A program made the position numbers and the translations under genes. This document shows positions 8,350 to 17,254 of a stretch of DNA of 64,000 nucleotides, piece after piece. The notes beneath the pieces were generated by a model. The model made no database searches, was not told where the DNA came from, and was given only the letters and a program-made list of their open reading frames with translations. The DNA lies in the NCBI GenBank assembly GCA_020634795.1, contig JACKAZ010000001.1, positions 124,001-188,000 of the forward strand, in the 5' to 3' direction. The stretch is from Ardenticatenales bacterium. Its GTDB lineage: Bacteria > Chloroflexota > Anaerolineae > Ardenticatenales > Ardenticatenaceae. The stretch's first letter is position 1, and each line of letters starts with the position of its first letter.

Positions 8350-10713
8350 TTATCGCCGACGTCGGCTCACCCACGTAAAGCCAGCGATAGTGAGTAGCCC
8401 TGCCAGCGAGAGCAGCAGCCACGGGGTAGCGCTCCCGCTATCACTGTTAAGGCTATTGAGTTGAATCGCGGTCACCTGTTGGGTCGCTGTGGCGGTTACG
8501 GGGACCGAGGTACCGGTGGCCGTGGCGGTCGCGGGGACCGTGGTGCCGGTGGCCGTGGCGGTCGCGGGGACCGTGGTCGGCGTCGGCGTGGCGCCGCCGC
8601 CCGTGTCACAGCCCGTCACGGAGACATCGTCGATGTACCAGCCATAGCGGTTCACCACCGTCGTGGCACTCAGTTGGAATTCTACCGTGACGCTGGCGTT
8701 CCCCGCGTAGGCGGAGAGGTCGAGCATGACCTGTTGCCAGTCCGCAGTGGGGGTCGAAGTCACGATAGTGTAGAGGGGGGTGCCATTGACGAGGACAGCG
8801 CCCGTATCGAAGCTACCGAAGATGTTGTACCATTCCCACCAGCTCAACATGATGGGGCCTTCAACGTTGCTGAAGTCGAAAGTGCGGCTGATGGTGCTGG
8901 TAGCCCCGGAGTTGCTATAGCAGCCGTTCAGGTTGGTCGCCCAAGCGTTGGTACCCGAGTAGGCGCCGGGCGGTTCAGGGTAATTTGTGGCGCCACAATT
9001 TTCATCGTCGCCGGGAACAACGACCTCACCCCATTCCCAGTCGCCGAAGCCGCTTTCTGTCCAGCCGCCATCGTCCGTCTCGAAGTCGTTGAAGTAGAGC
9101 ACGGTGGGCGGACCCCCGGACGAACATTGACCGGCGGGGGGTGTGGCGGTCGCTGAGACGGTGGGTTCAGCCGTGGCTGTGACGGTAGGCTCGGTCGTGA
9201 CGGTAGCGGTGGGTTCAGTTGTCGCCGTCACGCTGGGTTCGGGGGTGGCGGTGGGGCCACCGTCGGTTTCGATCTGCAAGCACCAGCCATCAAGCTGGCC
9301 CACATCACCACCGGCATCATCATAGATGTAAAGCTCCCACGTCCCGTTGGGATCGGTGCCATCGAAGACCGAGAGCGCCGTGGCGGTGGAAGGCGCAGGG
9401 GCGGGGGCGGGGAAGGTGTCGCCCGATCCATAGCTACTCACCAAGTAGGTGCCGCTTACCATGGGTCCCGAATCGGGAATCGCGGCCACTGCTTCGTCGT
9501 CGAAAACTAAGGTACCTGTGATGATGTCAGTCCCACTCCCGGCATCCGAGAGGAAGAGGATGTTCTCTCCATTGGGGCCGACTAGGAGCATATCAAGGTC
9601 ATCGGGATATGTGTGTGACAATCCGTTTAGCTCGATATTCAGATCGGTGATCGTCCCTGTCAATCCGGAAACCGTCAGGGTCGAGGGGTAGGGGGCCGCC
9701 ACACCCGCAGCAGTGCCTGTCCCCGGAATCAGGATCGGCCCGTCGGTATTACAGAAGCCGCCCCCAACCGGTGTTTCCGGCCACAGCCATGTGGCGGCAG
9801 AGAAAACTTCGTTACTGGGCCACGGAGTGTTGAAGGAGCCGGTATAGCTCATCGTATCCAGATCGAAGATATAGGTCTGACCGTTGCTGCCCGTTCCATC
9901 ATCTTCAACGAGGTACAGTTTACCGTCCCCATAGGCAAGGCCGTCGATATCCGACTCGCCATCCGGATAAGGCGCGACCACGGTGATGGTGCCGTCCGGT
10001 GCAATCGTCACGATACCGCGGCGGCTGGAGGAATCGTTCACACCGTAGAGGGTGGCCCCGCCGTTGTAGAAATCGGCGGGGGCGCCATCGCTGTCAAAGG
10101 CGATGCCGCCAATATCGGTGGTGGCGGGGTCATCGTAAGCGATAAAGTCGGAGAGTGCGCCCGTGGCTTGGTCGATCAGGAAGAGACCTTCACCACTGCC
10201 GCTCGTGGTGTTTGTGCCACCGTACAGGGCATCGCCAAAGATATCCATGCTTACAATGGAGCGGGTAGTGCCGCCGCTCTCTTCGAAGGTCCCGATAGTC
10301 GACACGACGCCAGCTTCATATTTCGAGAACGTGCTTCCTTGTGAGATGTAGAGGATGTTGGCGGGAATATCGTAGGCAGCGGCCCAAAATTCCACACCGC
10401 CTAAGTAGGGGTCCCATATGCCCGTGGCCGGATCGGCGAGATAGCCGCTGGTTGTCAAGGTTGCATCGTCAACCCCGCCGAATAGCGGGAGGATCCCTTG
10501 ACCGCTGTCGAATATTTGGGCGTTTACACTGTTAGCTGCAGGGGGATTGGTGGCCTTGTCCGCTTCCAGTTCGGCCTCAATCGCATCGGCCGATCCGCCG
10601 TTGGCGGGGCCTTGTGCTGAGGTGGTGTGGGTAAAAACAAGTGCGAGACTGGCCACGATCGCGATTACCGCGAGGAATAGCCAGCGACTCTGGGGAAAAT
10701 ATTTCTGTGTCAT
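8350..10713 (-). CDS. large secreted, C-terminally anchored multidomain protein
   Basis: 787 residues. A signal peptide (1-34, ending TTSAQG) leads into a beta-propeller-like region (about 60-315). Next comes a proprotein-convertase P-domain-like module (about 322-487, with LSHTYPDDLDMLLVGPNG and DPNGTWELYIYDDAGGD). After a Thr/Pro/Glu linker there is a MAM/jelly-roll-like module (about 535-705, with YFNDFETDDGGW and YGWYIDDVSVTG). A second Thr/Ala/Pro repeat linker leads to a C-terminal membrane helix followed by RRRR. It looks like a surface protein held by its C-terminal helix, with no LPxTG motif. The linkers are encoded by short DNA repeats (8500-8590, 9150-9250). It is transcribed alone. 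Adhesion or substrate binding is a guess; no catalytic motif was recognised. Confidence 0.75.
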   Translation of the reverse strand: MTQKYFPQSRWLFLAVIAIVASLALVFTHTTSAQGPANGGSADAIEAELEADKATNPPAANSVNAQIFDSGQGILPLFGGVDDATLTTSGYLADPATGIWDPYLGGVEFWAAAYDIPANILYISQGSTFSKYEAGVVSTIGTFEESGGTTRSIVSMDIFGDALYGGTNTTSGSGEGLFLIDQATGALSDFIAYDDPATTDIGGIAFDSDGAPADFYNGGATLYGVNDSSSRRGIVTIAPDGTITVVAPYPDGESDIDGLAYGDGKLYLVEDDGTGSNGQTYIFDLDTMSYTGSFNTPWPSNEVFSAATWLWPETPVGGGFCNTDGPILIPGTGTAAGVAAPYPSTLTVSGLTGTITDLNIELNGLSHTYPDDLDMLLVGPNGENILFLSDAGSGTDIITGTLVFDDEAVAAIPDSGPMVSGTYLVSSYGSGDTFPAPAPAPSTATALSVFDGTDPNGTWELYIYDDAGGDVGQLDGWCLQIETDGGPTATPEPSVTATTEPTATVTTEPTVTATAEPTVSATATPPAGQCSSGGPPTVLYFNDFETDDGGWTESGFGDWEWGEVVVPGDDENCGATNYPEPPGAYSGTNAWATNLNGCYSNSGATSTISRTFDFSNVEGPIMLSWWEWYNIFGSFDTGAVLVNGTPLYTIVTSTPTADWQQVMLDLSAYAGNASVTVEFQLSATTVVNRYGWYIDDVSVTGCDTGGGATPTPTTVPATATATGTTVPATATATGTSVPVTATATQQVTAIQLNSLNSDSGSATPWLLLSLAGLLTIAGFTWVSRRRR

Positions 10714-10775
10714 GATGAGTTTTGACTCCTTAATTTGTCGTGGAGGGAACCAGAAGGATCGGGTAGATGTCCACT

Positions 10776-10791
10776 ATGATCGCGCGATCAT
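10776..10791. promoter_or_regulatory. perfect 16-bp palindrome upstream of the secreted-protein gene
   Basis: ATGATCGCGCGATCAT is a perfect dyad located 63 bases upstream of the start codon at 10713. Its position suits an operator, but no regulator can be assigned. Confidence 0.35.
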
Positions 10792-11355
10792 GGCAACACA
10801 CCTTGCGGAGCACTCGGACAGGTTCAGCGAAATGAGGCTGACCTCCCTTCCATGTATCACAGAGGGGCACGGTTGCTAGGGGACAGGCGCATCAAACCTT
10901 GATGCTTTTCAACTGTGCCTATTTGCCAGCCATTCTACTGTACACGAAGTTGATCAAATGCGCAAGTGACCCTCATTCGCTATTCTCATGCGTTCGTTTC
11001 ATCCCTTATATCACCTTTGATGCTAACAAATAACAACAAAAGTAAGTGATAAAGAGCGGCGAAAAGGAGAGGGGGAAGTAGCAAGTTGGAGAGGTCATGG
11101 CATAGGGTATCATAGTCTGTCTAGTCACCACATTACGTGAGGGGTATGCATCGCCGCACGTCATATGAAAGGCCGCCTAAAATTACCATGCCGAAGCCTA
11201 CGCTTCGCTCAGGCCAAGCTACGTGAGGCATCGGGCAGCGCCCTGGCATGGGACGCCATTGCCTAAAACCAAGGCCTAGCCACGTATCGCAAGGGAAATG
11301 CCTTGCTGTTTTCAATGAAATGCCATGTTTCAACCGCTGCCAGATTTCTCGCTCT

Positions 11356-11443
11356 CGCTACCTAGAAACTCGCCGATGATTGGGCCGTTCCATCGACCCT
11401 AGTCAGTTTCTTTCCGCGCTCTATTCTGCCCAGCGGAATCAAT
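11356..11443 (+). repeat. diverged intergenic repeat, copy 1
   Basis: Shares CCTAG.AACTCGCCGATG.TTGG, then CAATTTCTTT/CAGTTTCTTT and CGCAGCGG.ATC-type blocks in the same order with 11694-11784, about 340 bases downstream in the same orientation. Confidence 0.6.
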
Positions 11444-11693
11444 AATTCAGGGTGACAAAGGGAGGGTGTGTGCGGGGCGCGGGGGTAGTCATAGGGGCGT
11501 GCCTCTGTAATGTGGAACCACGCCTCCCCACCCCTTTGTCATTCTGAGCCGGAACAAAGTGAAGGCGAAGAATCTGGCGCCGTATCTTGGTGAGCATGAC
11601 GGGTGTCGGAGGCGCTGGGGCGTGCGCACGATGCGGCCGGACGACGTTCCGTAGCCCGACCCTAGTCCTGCGGACCGCTGCGCGCACGGCTAG

Positions 11694-11784
11694 CGCCTAC
11701 CTAGCAACTCGCCGATGCTTGGCCCACGCATCAACCATAAGGCCAATTTCTTTACGCCATTGATTCCGCGCAGCGGTATCGGTA
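11694..11784 (+). repeat. diverged intergenic repeat, copy 2
   Basis: Second member of the pair with 11356-11443. Scattered substitutions between the copies indicate an old duplication. No coding frame is conserved between them. Confidence 0.6.
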
Positions 11785-12116
11785 CTCGAAATGACAAGGG
11801 ATGGGCGTGTTTCTTGGCTGAAGGTCGGATTCGGCGCTATGCACACCCCTCAGGTTAAGTATGAAATGCGTCTGGCTGGGCACACTCCTGCTCCCCAAGC
11901 GCTGTCCGCCAGCCACGCGGCAGGACAACGGCCGAACACGGGGATGGCCGCGGCGCGGCAGGGGGAAGGCATCGCTTGTGCACCTTGCACAAAAACCGTG
12001 TGAGAGCGTTGGGCAAAATGTCCCTAGTCAATGGCTTTGAAATCTTCTATGCTTTTCGGTGTGCCTGCGCTGGCTGGCACGGAGACATCCACCGACCCAC
12101 AGAGGAACAGCATTCT

Positions 12117-13520
12117 ATGGCGACCCCCGACGATGTGATGAAGTTGATTGAAAGTGAAGGCGTGCAGATGGTCGATGTGAAGTTCACCGACCTCTTCGGC
12201 CAATGGCAGCATTTCAGTATGCCGGTCGAAGGCTTTGATATTGAAACTGCCTTTGAGGATGGGATGGGCTTCGACGGCTCGTCGATCCGTGGCTTCCAAA
12301 GTATCGAAGCCAGCGACATGATCCTGCTCGCGGATCCCTCGACCGCCATCATCGACCCCATCACGCAGATGAAGACGCTCAGCTTGGTCTGTGACATTTA
12401 CGACCCCATCAGCCGCGAACCGTACAGCCGCGACCCGCGCTACATCGCCCGCAAAGCGGTGGGCCACTTGGAAGAGAGCGGTATCGCCGATACGGTCTAC
12501 ATCGGCCCGGAGGCGGAGTTTTTCGTCTTTGATCAGGTGATGTATTCGGCGGGGGAGTATTCTTCGGCCTATCAGGTCGACAGCATCGAGGGGCCGCTGA
12601 ACAACGGCATCTTCGGCTTCGGTCATTCGATTCCCCAAAAGCGCGGCTATTTCCCGGTCGCGCCGCTCGACACGCTGCAAGACCTGCGCTCCGTCATGGC
12701 ACGCACGTTGATCGATGCCGGGATCGAGATCGAGGTCCATCACCACGAAGTCGGGACCGCAGGGCAATGTGAGATCGACATGCGTTTCGATACCCTGCTC
12801 AAAATGGCCGATAACGTTCAGCTTTACAAGTACATCATCAAGAATGTGGCGCAGGCGGCGGGCAAGACGGTCACCTTTATGCCGAAGCCGATCTTTGCCG
12901 ACAACGGGTCGGGCATGCATACCCACCTGAGCCTTTGGAAGGGGGGCACCAATCTCTTTGCGGGGGATGGCTACGTCGGGTTGAGCGAGGTGGCGCTCCA
13001 TTATATCGGCGGCATTCTGAAGCATATCAACGCCTTGCTGGCGATCTGCGCGCCGACCACCAACTCCTACCGACGGCTGGTGCCGGGTTACGAGGCGCCC
13101 GTCGTGATTGCTTATTCGGCCCGTAACCGCTCGGCGGCTTGTCGCATTCCGATGTACTCCGGGTCGGAGAAGGCGAAGCGCGTCGAGTTCCGCTGCCCCG
13201 ATCCCACCGCCAACCCCTACCTCGCTTTTGCGGCGATTCTGATGGCGGGCCTTGACGGCATTCGCAACCAGACCGACCCAGGCGCACCGGCCGAGAAGGA
13301 TCTCTTCGAAAAAGAGCATATGGGGGAAGTGCCCATGACGGTCGGCAAGCTGAACGAGGCGCTGGATGCGCTGGAGGCCGACCACGACTTCTTGCTGGAA
13401 GGCGGGGTTTTCACGCCCGATGTGCTGGAGGCCTACATCGGCTACAAACGGGAGATGGAGGTCGGCCCGGTCAGCCTGCGGCCCCACCCCTACGAATACG
13501 TGCTCTACTACAGCAGCTAA
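12117..13520 (+). CDS. glnA: glutamine synthetase, type I
   Basis: Makes glutamine from glutamate, ammonia and ATP in the cytoplasm; the central nitrogen-assimilation enzyme. 467 residues, normal for GSI. Signatures include GMGFDGSSIRGFQ, the metal and glutamate-binding EAEFFVFD, EVHHHEVGTAGQCEID, GSGMHTHLSLW, and RRLVPGYEAPVVIAYSARNRSAACRIP. The ATG at 12117 follows AGAGGAACAG; a longer frame starts at 11976 but has no family support. The segment that carries the adenylylated Tyr in enterobacterial GS (NLYDLP) reads KDLFEKEH here, so Phe occupies the Tyr position. Control by adenylylation is therefore unlikely. Monocistronic. Confidence 0.96.
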   Translation: MATPDDVMKLIESEGVQMVDVKFTDLFGQWQHFSMPVEGFDIETAFEDGMGFDGSSIRGFQSIEASDMILLADPSTAIIDPITQMKTLSLVCDIYDPISREPYSRDPRYIARKAVGHLEESGIADTVYIGPEAEFFVFDQVMYSAGEYSSAYQVDSIEGPLNNGIFGFGHSIPQKRGYFPVAPLDTLQDLRSVMARTLIDAGIEIEVHHHEVGTAGQCEIDMRFDTLLKMADNVQLYKYIIKNVAQAAGKTVTFMPKPIFADNGSGMHTHLSLWKGGTNLFAGDGYVGLSEVALHYIGGILKHINALLAICAPTTNSYRRLVPGYEAPVVIAYSARNRSAACRIPMYSGSEKAKRVEFRCPDPTANPYLAFAAILMAGLDGIRNQTDPGAPAEKDLFEKEHMGEVPMTVGKLNEALDALEADHDFLLEGGVFTPDVLEAYIGYKREMEVGPVSLRPHPYEYVLYYSS

Positions 13521-13732
13521 CCCACAGTCGCCCTCTACTATCACCCGTCCCTCGCGCCCTACATGGCATCCGCCCTGTGGGGCGCGGTGTTTGCGGCGCG
13601 ATGCCCTTGCCGTTTGGCCCTGTGGTGGCTACGCTTACGGCAATGCGTTGATCATTGCAACACAGGGATTTTTCCATGTTCGACAAAGTACGCGCCCTCT
13701 TCGGCGCAGACCATGAAAGTAAAGGAAACCAG

Positions 13733-14233
13733 ATGAGCAAGCAGTACCGCAGTTACCCCGAAATGGTCATCGACCCGAAAAAGCAGTACACCGGGACGAT
13801 CTCGACCAACAAGGGGGACATCGAGGTCGAATTTTTCGCGGCTGATGCGCCTTTGACTGTCAACAACTTCGTCTTCTTGGCCCGTGACGGCTTTTACGAC
13901 GGCGTCCTCTTCCACCGCGTCATCCCCGGTTTTGTGGCGCAGGGGGGCGACCCGACCGGCACCGGGCGCGGCGGCCCCGGCTACCGCTTCGACGACGAGG
14001 TTGGCCCGGGGAACGTGCCCCATCCCCACGATAGCGCGGGCAGGTTGTCGATGGCGAATGCAGGGCCGGGCACCAACGGTTCCCAGTTCTTCATCACCTA
14101 CGGCCCCCAGCCCCATCTCGATGGCAAGCACACCGTCTTTGGCCGTGTGACTGGGGGCATGGAGGTTGCGGAATCGCTCAAACAGGGCGACCGGATGGAG
14201 AAAGTGACGGTCGACGAGGGGGCGGCGGAGTAG
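13733..14233 (+). CDS. cyclophilin-type peptidyl-prolyl cis-trans isomerase
   Basis: 166 residues from MSKQYRSYPEMVIDPKKQY. The cyclophilin core shows FLARDGFYDGVLFHRVIPGF (with the active-site FHR.I), QGGDPTGTGRGGPGY, SMANAGPGTNGSQFFI and GKHTVFGRV. All residues expected for isomerase activity appear present. No signal peptide, so it is cytoplasmic. The ATG at 13733 has AAAGGAAACCAG ahead of it; an in-frame ATG at 13676 would add 19 residues and cannot be excluded. It follows glnA by about 200 bases. Confidence 0.9.
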   Translation: MSKQYRSYPEMVIDPKKQYTGTISTNKGDIEVEFFAADAPLTVNNFVFLARDGFYDGVLFHRVIPGFVAQGGDPTGTGRGGPGYRFDDEVGPGNVPHPHDSAGRLSMANAGPGTNGSQFFITYGPQPHLDGKHTVFGRVTGGMEVAESLKQGDRMEKVTVDEGAAE

Positions 14234-14292
14234 AGCGTTGGGGGTTGGCCGGGGATGCGGGATGGCGAATGGCGAGCAACAGATGGGAATCG

Positions 14293-14958
14293 ATGACGAT
14301 GGATGAGCGATTGTTGTTGGCCGCAGATGCAGCCAAGAAGATCAGCTACGAGCAATTCTTGGCGTGGGCCGATGAGGATCTCCGTCCCGAATGGGTCGAC
14401 GGGGAGATCATTACCATGTCGCCCGCATCCAACCGGCATCAGGATTTGGCCCGCTTTTTGACGGCCCTGTTGAGCGTGTTTGTCGAAACAAGATCGACGG
14501 GGGTCATCCGGCCCGCCCCCTTCCAAATGCGGCTCGAACAGGGCCGCGAGCCGGACTTGCTCTTCGTCGCCACCCCCCACCTTGATCGCTTGAAGGCGGC
14601 ATACTTGGACGGGCCCGCCGATCTGGTGATCGAGATCATCACACCGGAACGCGCGAGCCGCGATCGCGGCGACAAGTTCTACGAATACGAAGCGGGTGGC
14701 GTCAACGAGTATTGGCTGATCGACCCCTTGCGTGAGCGGGTCGAATTCTATCAGCTCAACGATGGTCGATACCAACTGGCCTTCAGCGGCGCCGAAGGGC
14801 GCTATGCGTCGTTGGTTTTGCCCGGCTTCTGGCTCAGCATCCAATGGCTCTGGCAAGAGACCTTGCCCCCGGTGCTTGATGTCCTGCGCGAATTGAAGGT
14901 GATCTGGCCAAATCGCAGCGGCTCTGCGATCCACAAGGCGCCATACAGCCATGCATGA
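14293..14958 (+). CDS. Uma2-family (DUF820) putative endonuclease
   Basis: 221 residues. The DUF820/Uma2 pattern is clear: ISYEQFLAWADEDLRPEWVDGEI, then a PD-(D/E)xK-like core EPDLLFV / LVIEIITPERASRDRGDKFYEY and GVNEYWLIDP. These proteins are abundant in Chloroflexi and Cyanobacteria, often in many copies; their biological role is unsettled. The start at 14293 follows GGGAATCG; other in-frame starts exist at 14245 and 14299. The 3' end runs into GAATCGTGAATCGCGAATCG, a heptamer-like repeat. Confidence 0.8.
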   Translation: MTMDERLLLAADAAKKISYEQFLAWADEDLRPEWVDGEIITMSPASNRHQDLARFLTALLSVFVETRSTGVIRPAPFQMRLEQGREPDLLFVATPHLDRLKAAYLDGPADLVIEIITPERASRDRGDKFYEYEAGGVNEYWLIDPLRERVEFYQLNDGRYQLAFSGAEGRYASLVLPGFWLSIQWLWQETLPPVLDVLRELKVIWPNRSGSAIHKAPYSHA

Positions 14959-15005
14959 ATCGTGAATCGCGAATCGATCACCCTGCCTCATCAGTGATCT
15001 GCGAT

Positions 15006-15119
15006 GTGAACCTTGCACCTTGCACTTTGCACCATTTCCCCCACCCAGTCAATCGGCTTGCTGTGGCTGTGGACCGAGTGAACCTTGCACCTTGCATCTT
15101 GCACCATTTCCCCCACCCC
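15006..15119 (+). repeat. two copies of a 42-bp direct repeat made of TTGCACC-type heptamers
   Basis: GTGAACCTTGCACCTTGCA is followed by (C/T)(T/C)TTGCACCATTTCCCCCACC at 15006-15047 and again at 15078-15119, differing at only a few bases. It lies just upstream of folE and belongs to the wider set of heptamer tracts in this window. Confidence 0.8.
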
Positions 15120-15141
15120 CACCGAAAGTGCCTGATTGCCC

Positions 15142-15762
15142 ATGCCCGGCCTAAACGCTGACCTGCTACGCGACGACGCCAATCCCCATCCCCTCGATAC
15201 GGCCCATACCCAGGTGGCCGTGCGCGAAATCCTGCGTGCCATCGGCGAAGATCCCGACCGCGAGGGGCTGCGCCGCACCCCGGAACGGGTAGCGCGGATG
15301 TACGAGGAGCTGACCGAAGGCTATCACGTGGACCCCGCCAAGCTGATCAACGAGGCGATCTTCGAGGTCGACTACGATGATATGGTCCTCGTGCGTGATA
15401 TTGACTATGCCAGCCTCTGCGAGCACCATATGCTGCCCTTTTTGGGCCGTGCCCACGTCGCCTACCTGCCCAACGGCAAGGTGATCGGCCTCTCGAAAAT
15501 CCCGCGCATCGTCGAGATGTTCGCCCGACGGTTGCAAGTGCAGGAGCGGATGACGACCGAAATCGCTGATTTCCTGATGCATCATCTGGAGCCGAAGGGG
15601 GTGGCGGTGGTGGTCGAGGGGCAGCACCTCTGCTCGATGATTCGCGGCGTGCGCAAACCCAATTCGACGATGGTCACCAGCGCAATGCGCGGCGGCTTTC
15701 GCAAAGATTCGCGCACCCGTAGCGAGCTGATGGCGTTGCTGCGTCTGCACCATGAGGAGTGA
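15142..15762 (+). CDS. folE: GTP cyclohydrolase I
   Basis: Converts GTP to 7,8-dihydroneopterin triphosphate, first step of folate synthesis. 206 residues. The zinc ligands are visible in YASLCEHHMLPF (Cys and His) and HLCSMIRGV (second Cys), with GKVIGLSKIPRIVE and RLQVQERMT between them. The family RTPERVARMYEEL is near residue 50. Start chosen at the ATG at 15142; a TTG two codons earlier is also in frame and the ribosome site is weak either way. DUF6157 starts 3 bases after the stop, so the genes from 15142 to 16449 probably share a transcript. Confidence 0.95.
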   Translation: MPGLNADLLRDDANPHPLDTAHTQVAVREILRAIGEDPDREGLRRTPERVARMYEELTEGYHVDPAKLINEAIFEVDYDDMVLVRDIDYASLCEHHMLPFLGRAHVAYLPNGKVIGLSKIPRIVEMFARRLQVQERMTTEIADFLMHHLEPKGVAVVVEGQHLCSMIRGVRKPNSTMVTSAMRGGFRKDSRTRSELMALLRLHHEE

Positions 15763-15765
15763 GCC

Positions 15766-16176
15766 GTGAACTACTACAACACTTTCATCCGCGTGGCAGC
15801 GGATTGTCCGGCTGCGGTCGGCACTGAGCCACCGGAGCGGGCGGGCAAGCCGACCATGGCACTGATTCAATACCGGCTGATTGACGCCCAGCCGTACACG
15901 CTGACGCAGGAAGAGCTGCTCTGGCAGAGCCACGTGGCGCACAAGGGGCTATCGGGGGAAGCGGCATCGCCCGCTGCCCGCGATCGTTTCTTCAGCAAGC
16001 CGATGGCCTGTATGCGCGCCTCCGCGCTGGGCAAGCGGTACGGCTGGGGGCTGCACTTTGACGATGAGGGCCACGTCGCCCTGCACGGCGTGGAAAGCGC
16101 GGCATACCAGCGCTTGGCCACGACGGACAACGAGGGATTGAGCGTGGTCGATGCGATGCGCAACCAACGTGGCTAA
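15766..16176 (+). CDS. DUF6157-like protein
   Basis: 136 residues with a GTG start preceded by GAGGAGTGAGCC. The N-terminus NYYNTFIRVAADCPAAVG and the middle QYRLIDAQPYTLTQEELLW match the pattern of DUF6157, a family of unknown function. No catalytic motif stands out. Placed directly after folE and before a small YdeI-like gene. Confidence 0.65.
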   Translation: MNYYNTFIRVAADCPAAVGTEPPERAGKPTMALIQYRLIDAQPYTLTQEELLWQSHVAHKGLSGEAASPAARDRFFSKPMACMRASALGKRYGWGLHFDDEGHVALHGVESAAYQRLATTDNEGLSVVDAMRNQRG

Positions 16177-16194
16177 GGCGCTGGAGGGCCGCGC

Positions 16195-16449
16195 ATGAGC
16201 CGTGATTTTTCACGGCTGAGCCGCGACCGTCAGCCGATGCCCGATTTCGTCGAGGCAGCCTTGGTGGCGCGGGGGCTGATGGCCGACTATCGCGCACGGC
16301 CCGCCTATCAGCAGAACGATTATTTGGGCTGGATCATGCGGGCGAAACGGCCCGCGACCCAGCAAAAACGACTCCGCCAGATGTTGGACGAGCTGGCGGC
16401 GGGCGGCCTCTACATGAAGATGAACCACCCGCCCTCGGCGAAGCGATAA
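16195..16449 (+). CDS. short YdeI/OmpD-associated-like protein
   Basis: 84 residues. The segment YLGWIMRAKRPATQQKRLRQ, followed by MLDELAAGGLYMKM, matches the C-terminal helical part of YdeI/OmpD-associated (bacteriocin-protection) proteins, usually about 190 residues long. Only this part is present, so it is either a short family form or a remnant. Located 18 bases after the DUF6157 gene. Confidence 0.6.
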   Translation: MSRDFSRLSRDRQPMPDFVEAALVARGLMADYRARPAYQQNDYLGWIMRAKRPATQQKRLRQMLDELAAGGLYMKMNHPPSAKR

Positions 16450-16521
16450 GTGGGAGTGATCGCCAGCATCTTCCGCCTTCTGCGTGCGGATCAACCCCTG
16501 TAGAACTGATAGAGAAAAGCG

Positions 16522-17136
16522 ATGAAAATGACCCCTAATACCCCCCAACCGCCCCGTTTTCCTCAGTGGGCCGCCGTGCTTATGCTCCTTATGCTTGTTG
16601 CGCTCTCTGCTTGTCAGCAGAGGGTTAGCGAACCGCCACCGGAGGATATGAACTTCTACGAAGCGCCCGAGGGCCTCTTTTCCCTCTACTACCCGGACGG
16701 TTTCAACGAACCCCGCGCCATCGGCAAGGTGCTGGGGGAAGAGACCTATATCATCACCACCCCCGACAAAAAAGGTTCCGTGGTGATCGGCATCGGTCTG
16801 GACGACGAATCGCCCAGCGACGATGTCTGGAGCGAGAGCGTCTCCCGCCCCGATTTGGCCCGCACCATTGGGCAAAGCATCCTGCTCGATCAGTGGGATG
16901 AATATTCGCGCGACATCGATTCGGAGGCGCGGACCGTGCGGATCGAGGTGGGTTCTGAAGAGGCGGGCATGCATGGCAACATGTGGCTGGAGGAGTCGGA
17001 GGGGATCATGATGGTGATTGTTTGGGCCGCGCCGGACGATCAGGCCGATCAGTACCAGCCGCAGATCGACACCCTGATCCGCACCTTCGCGTGGGAGCCT
17101 GCCACGGTGCGAGCCGTGTTGGCGCGTCAGGAATAG
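16522..17136 (+). CDS. lipoprotein of unknown function
   Basis: 204 residues. The signal peptide has a lipobox (VALSAC, Cys about residue 31), so the mature protein is lipid-anchored outside the membrane. The remainder (AP.GLFSLYYPDGF, TYIITTPDKKGSVVIGIG, then a C-terminal DTLIRTFAWEPA) resembles the PsbP/MOG1-like fold of many small bacterial lipoproteins, which is a pattern-level guess. Starts after a 72-base gap with AGAGAAAAGCG ahead of the ATG. Confidence 0.7.
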   Translation: MKMTPNTPQPPRFPQWAAVLMLLMLVALSACQQRVSEPPPEDMNFYEAPEGLFSLYYPDGFNEPRAIGKVLGEETYIITTPDKKGSVVIGIGLDDESPSDDVWSESVSRPDLARTIGQSILLDQWDEYSRDIDSEARTVRIEVGSEEAGMHGNMWLEESEGIMMVIVWAAPDDQADQYQPQIDTLIRTFAWEPATVRAVLARQE

Positions 17137-17254
17137 CGGGCACAGCGACCAACGCAGGTAAGATTTCGAAACAAATGTTGAAATCGCGCGGTCGATTTCA
17201 TACCATCTTCGGAGTAACCACCGTGATTGGGTAGGATAGAAGGGCGAGTTGTTG

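Larger units (their letters stand above)
10714..12116. other. 1.4-kb region without a convincing gene
   Basis: The short open frames at 11133-11333, 11439-11687 and 11791-12003 have no recognisable domains and their composition is unlike the neighbouring genes. The region holds a perfect 16-bp palindrome (10776-10791), an AT-richer patch (10980-11060), two diverged copies of a repeat of about 90 bases (11356-11443 and 11694-11784) and a fragment of the GGACCGCTGCGCG repeat (about 11661-11690). The promoters of both flanking genes must lie within it. Confidence 0.6.

Noticed and set aside
11133..11333. 66-codon minus-strand frame in the gene-free region
   Set aside because: No ribosome site, no domain, overlaps repeat sequence.
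12024..13544. 506-codon open frame opposite glnA
   Set aside because: Antisense to glutamine synthetase; no domain and an Arg/Asp/Val/Gly-rich composition.
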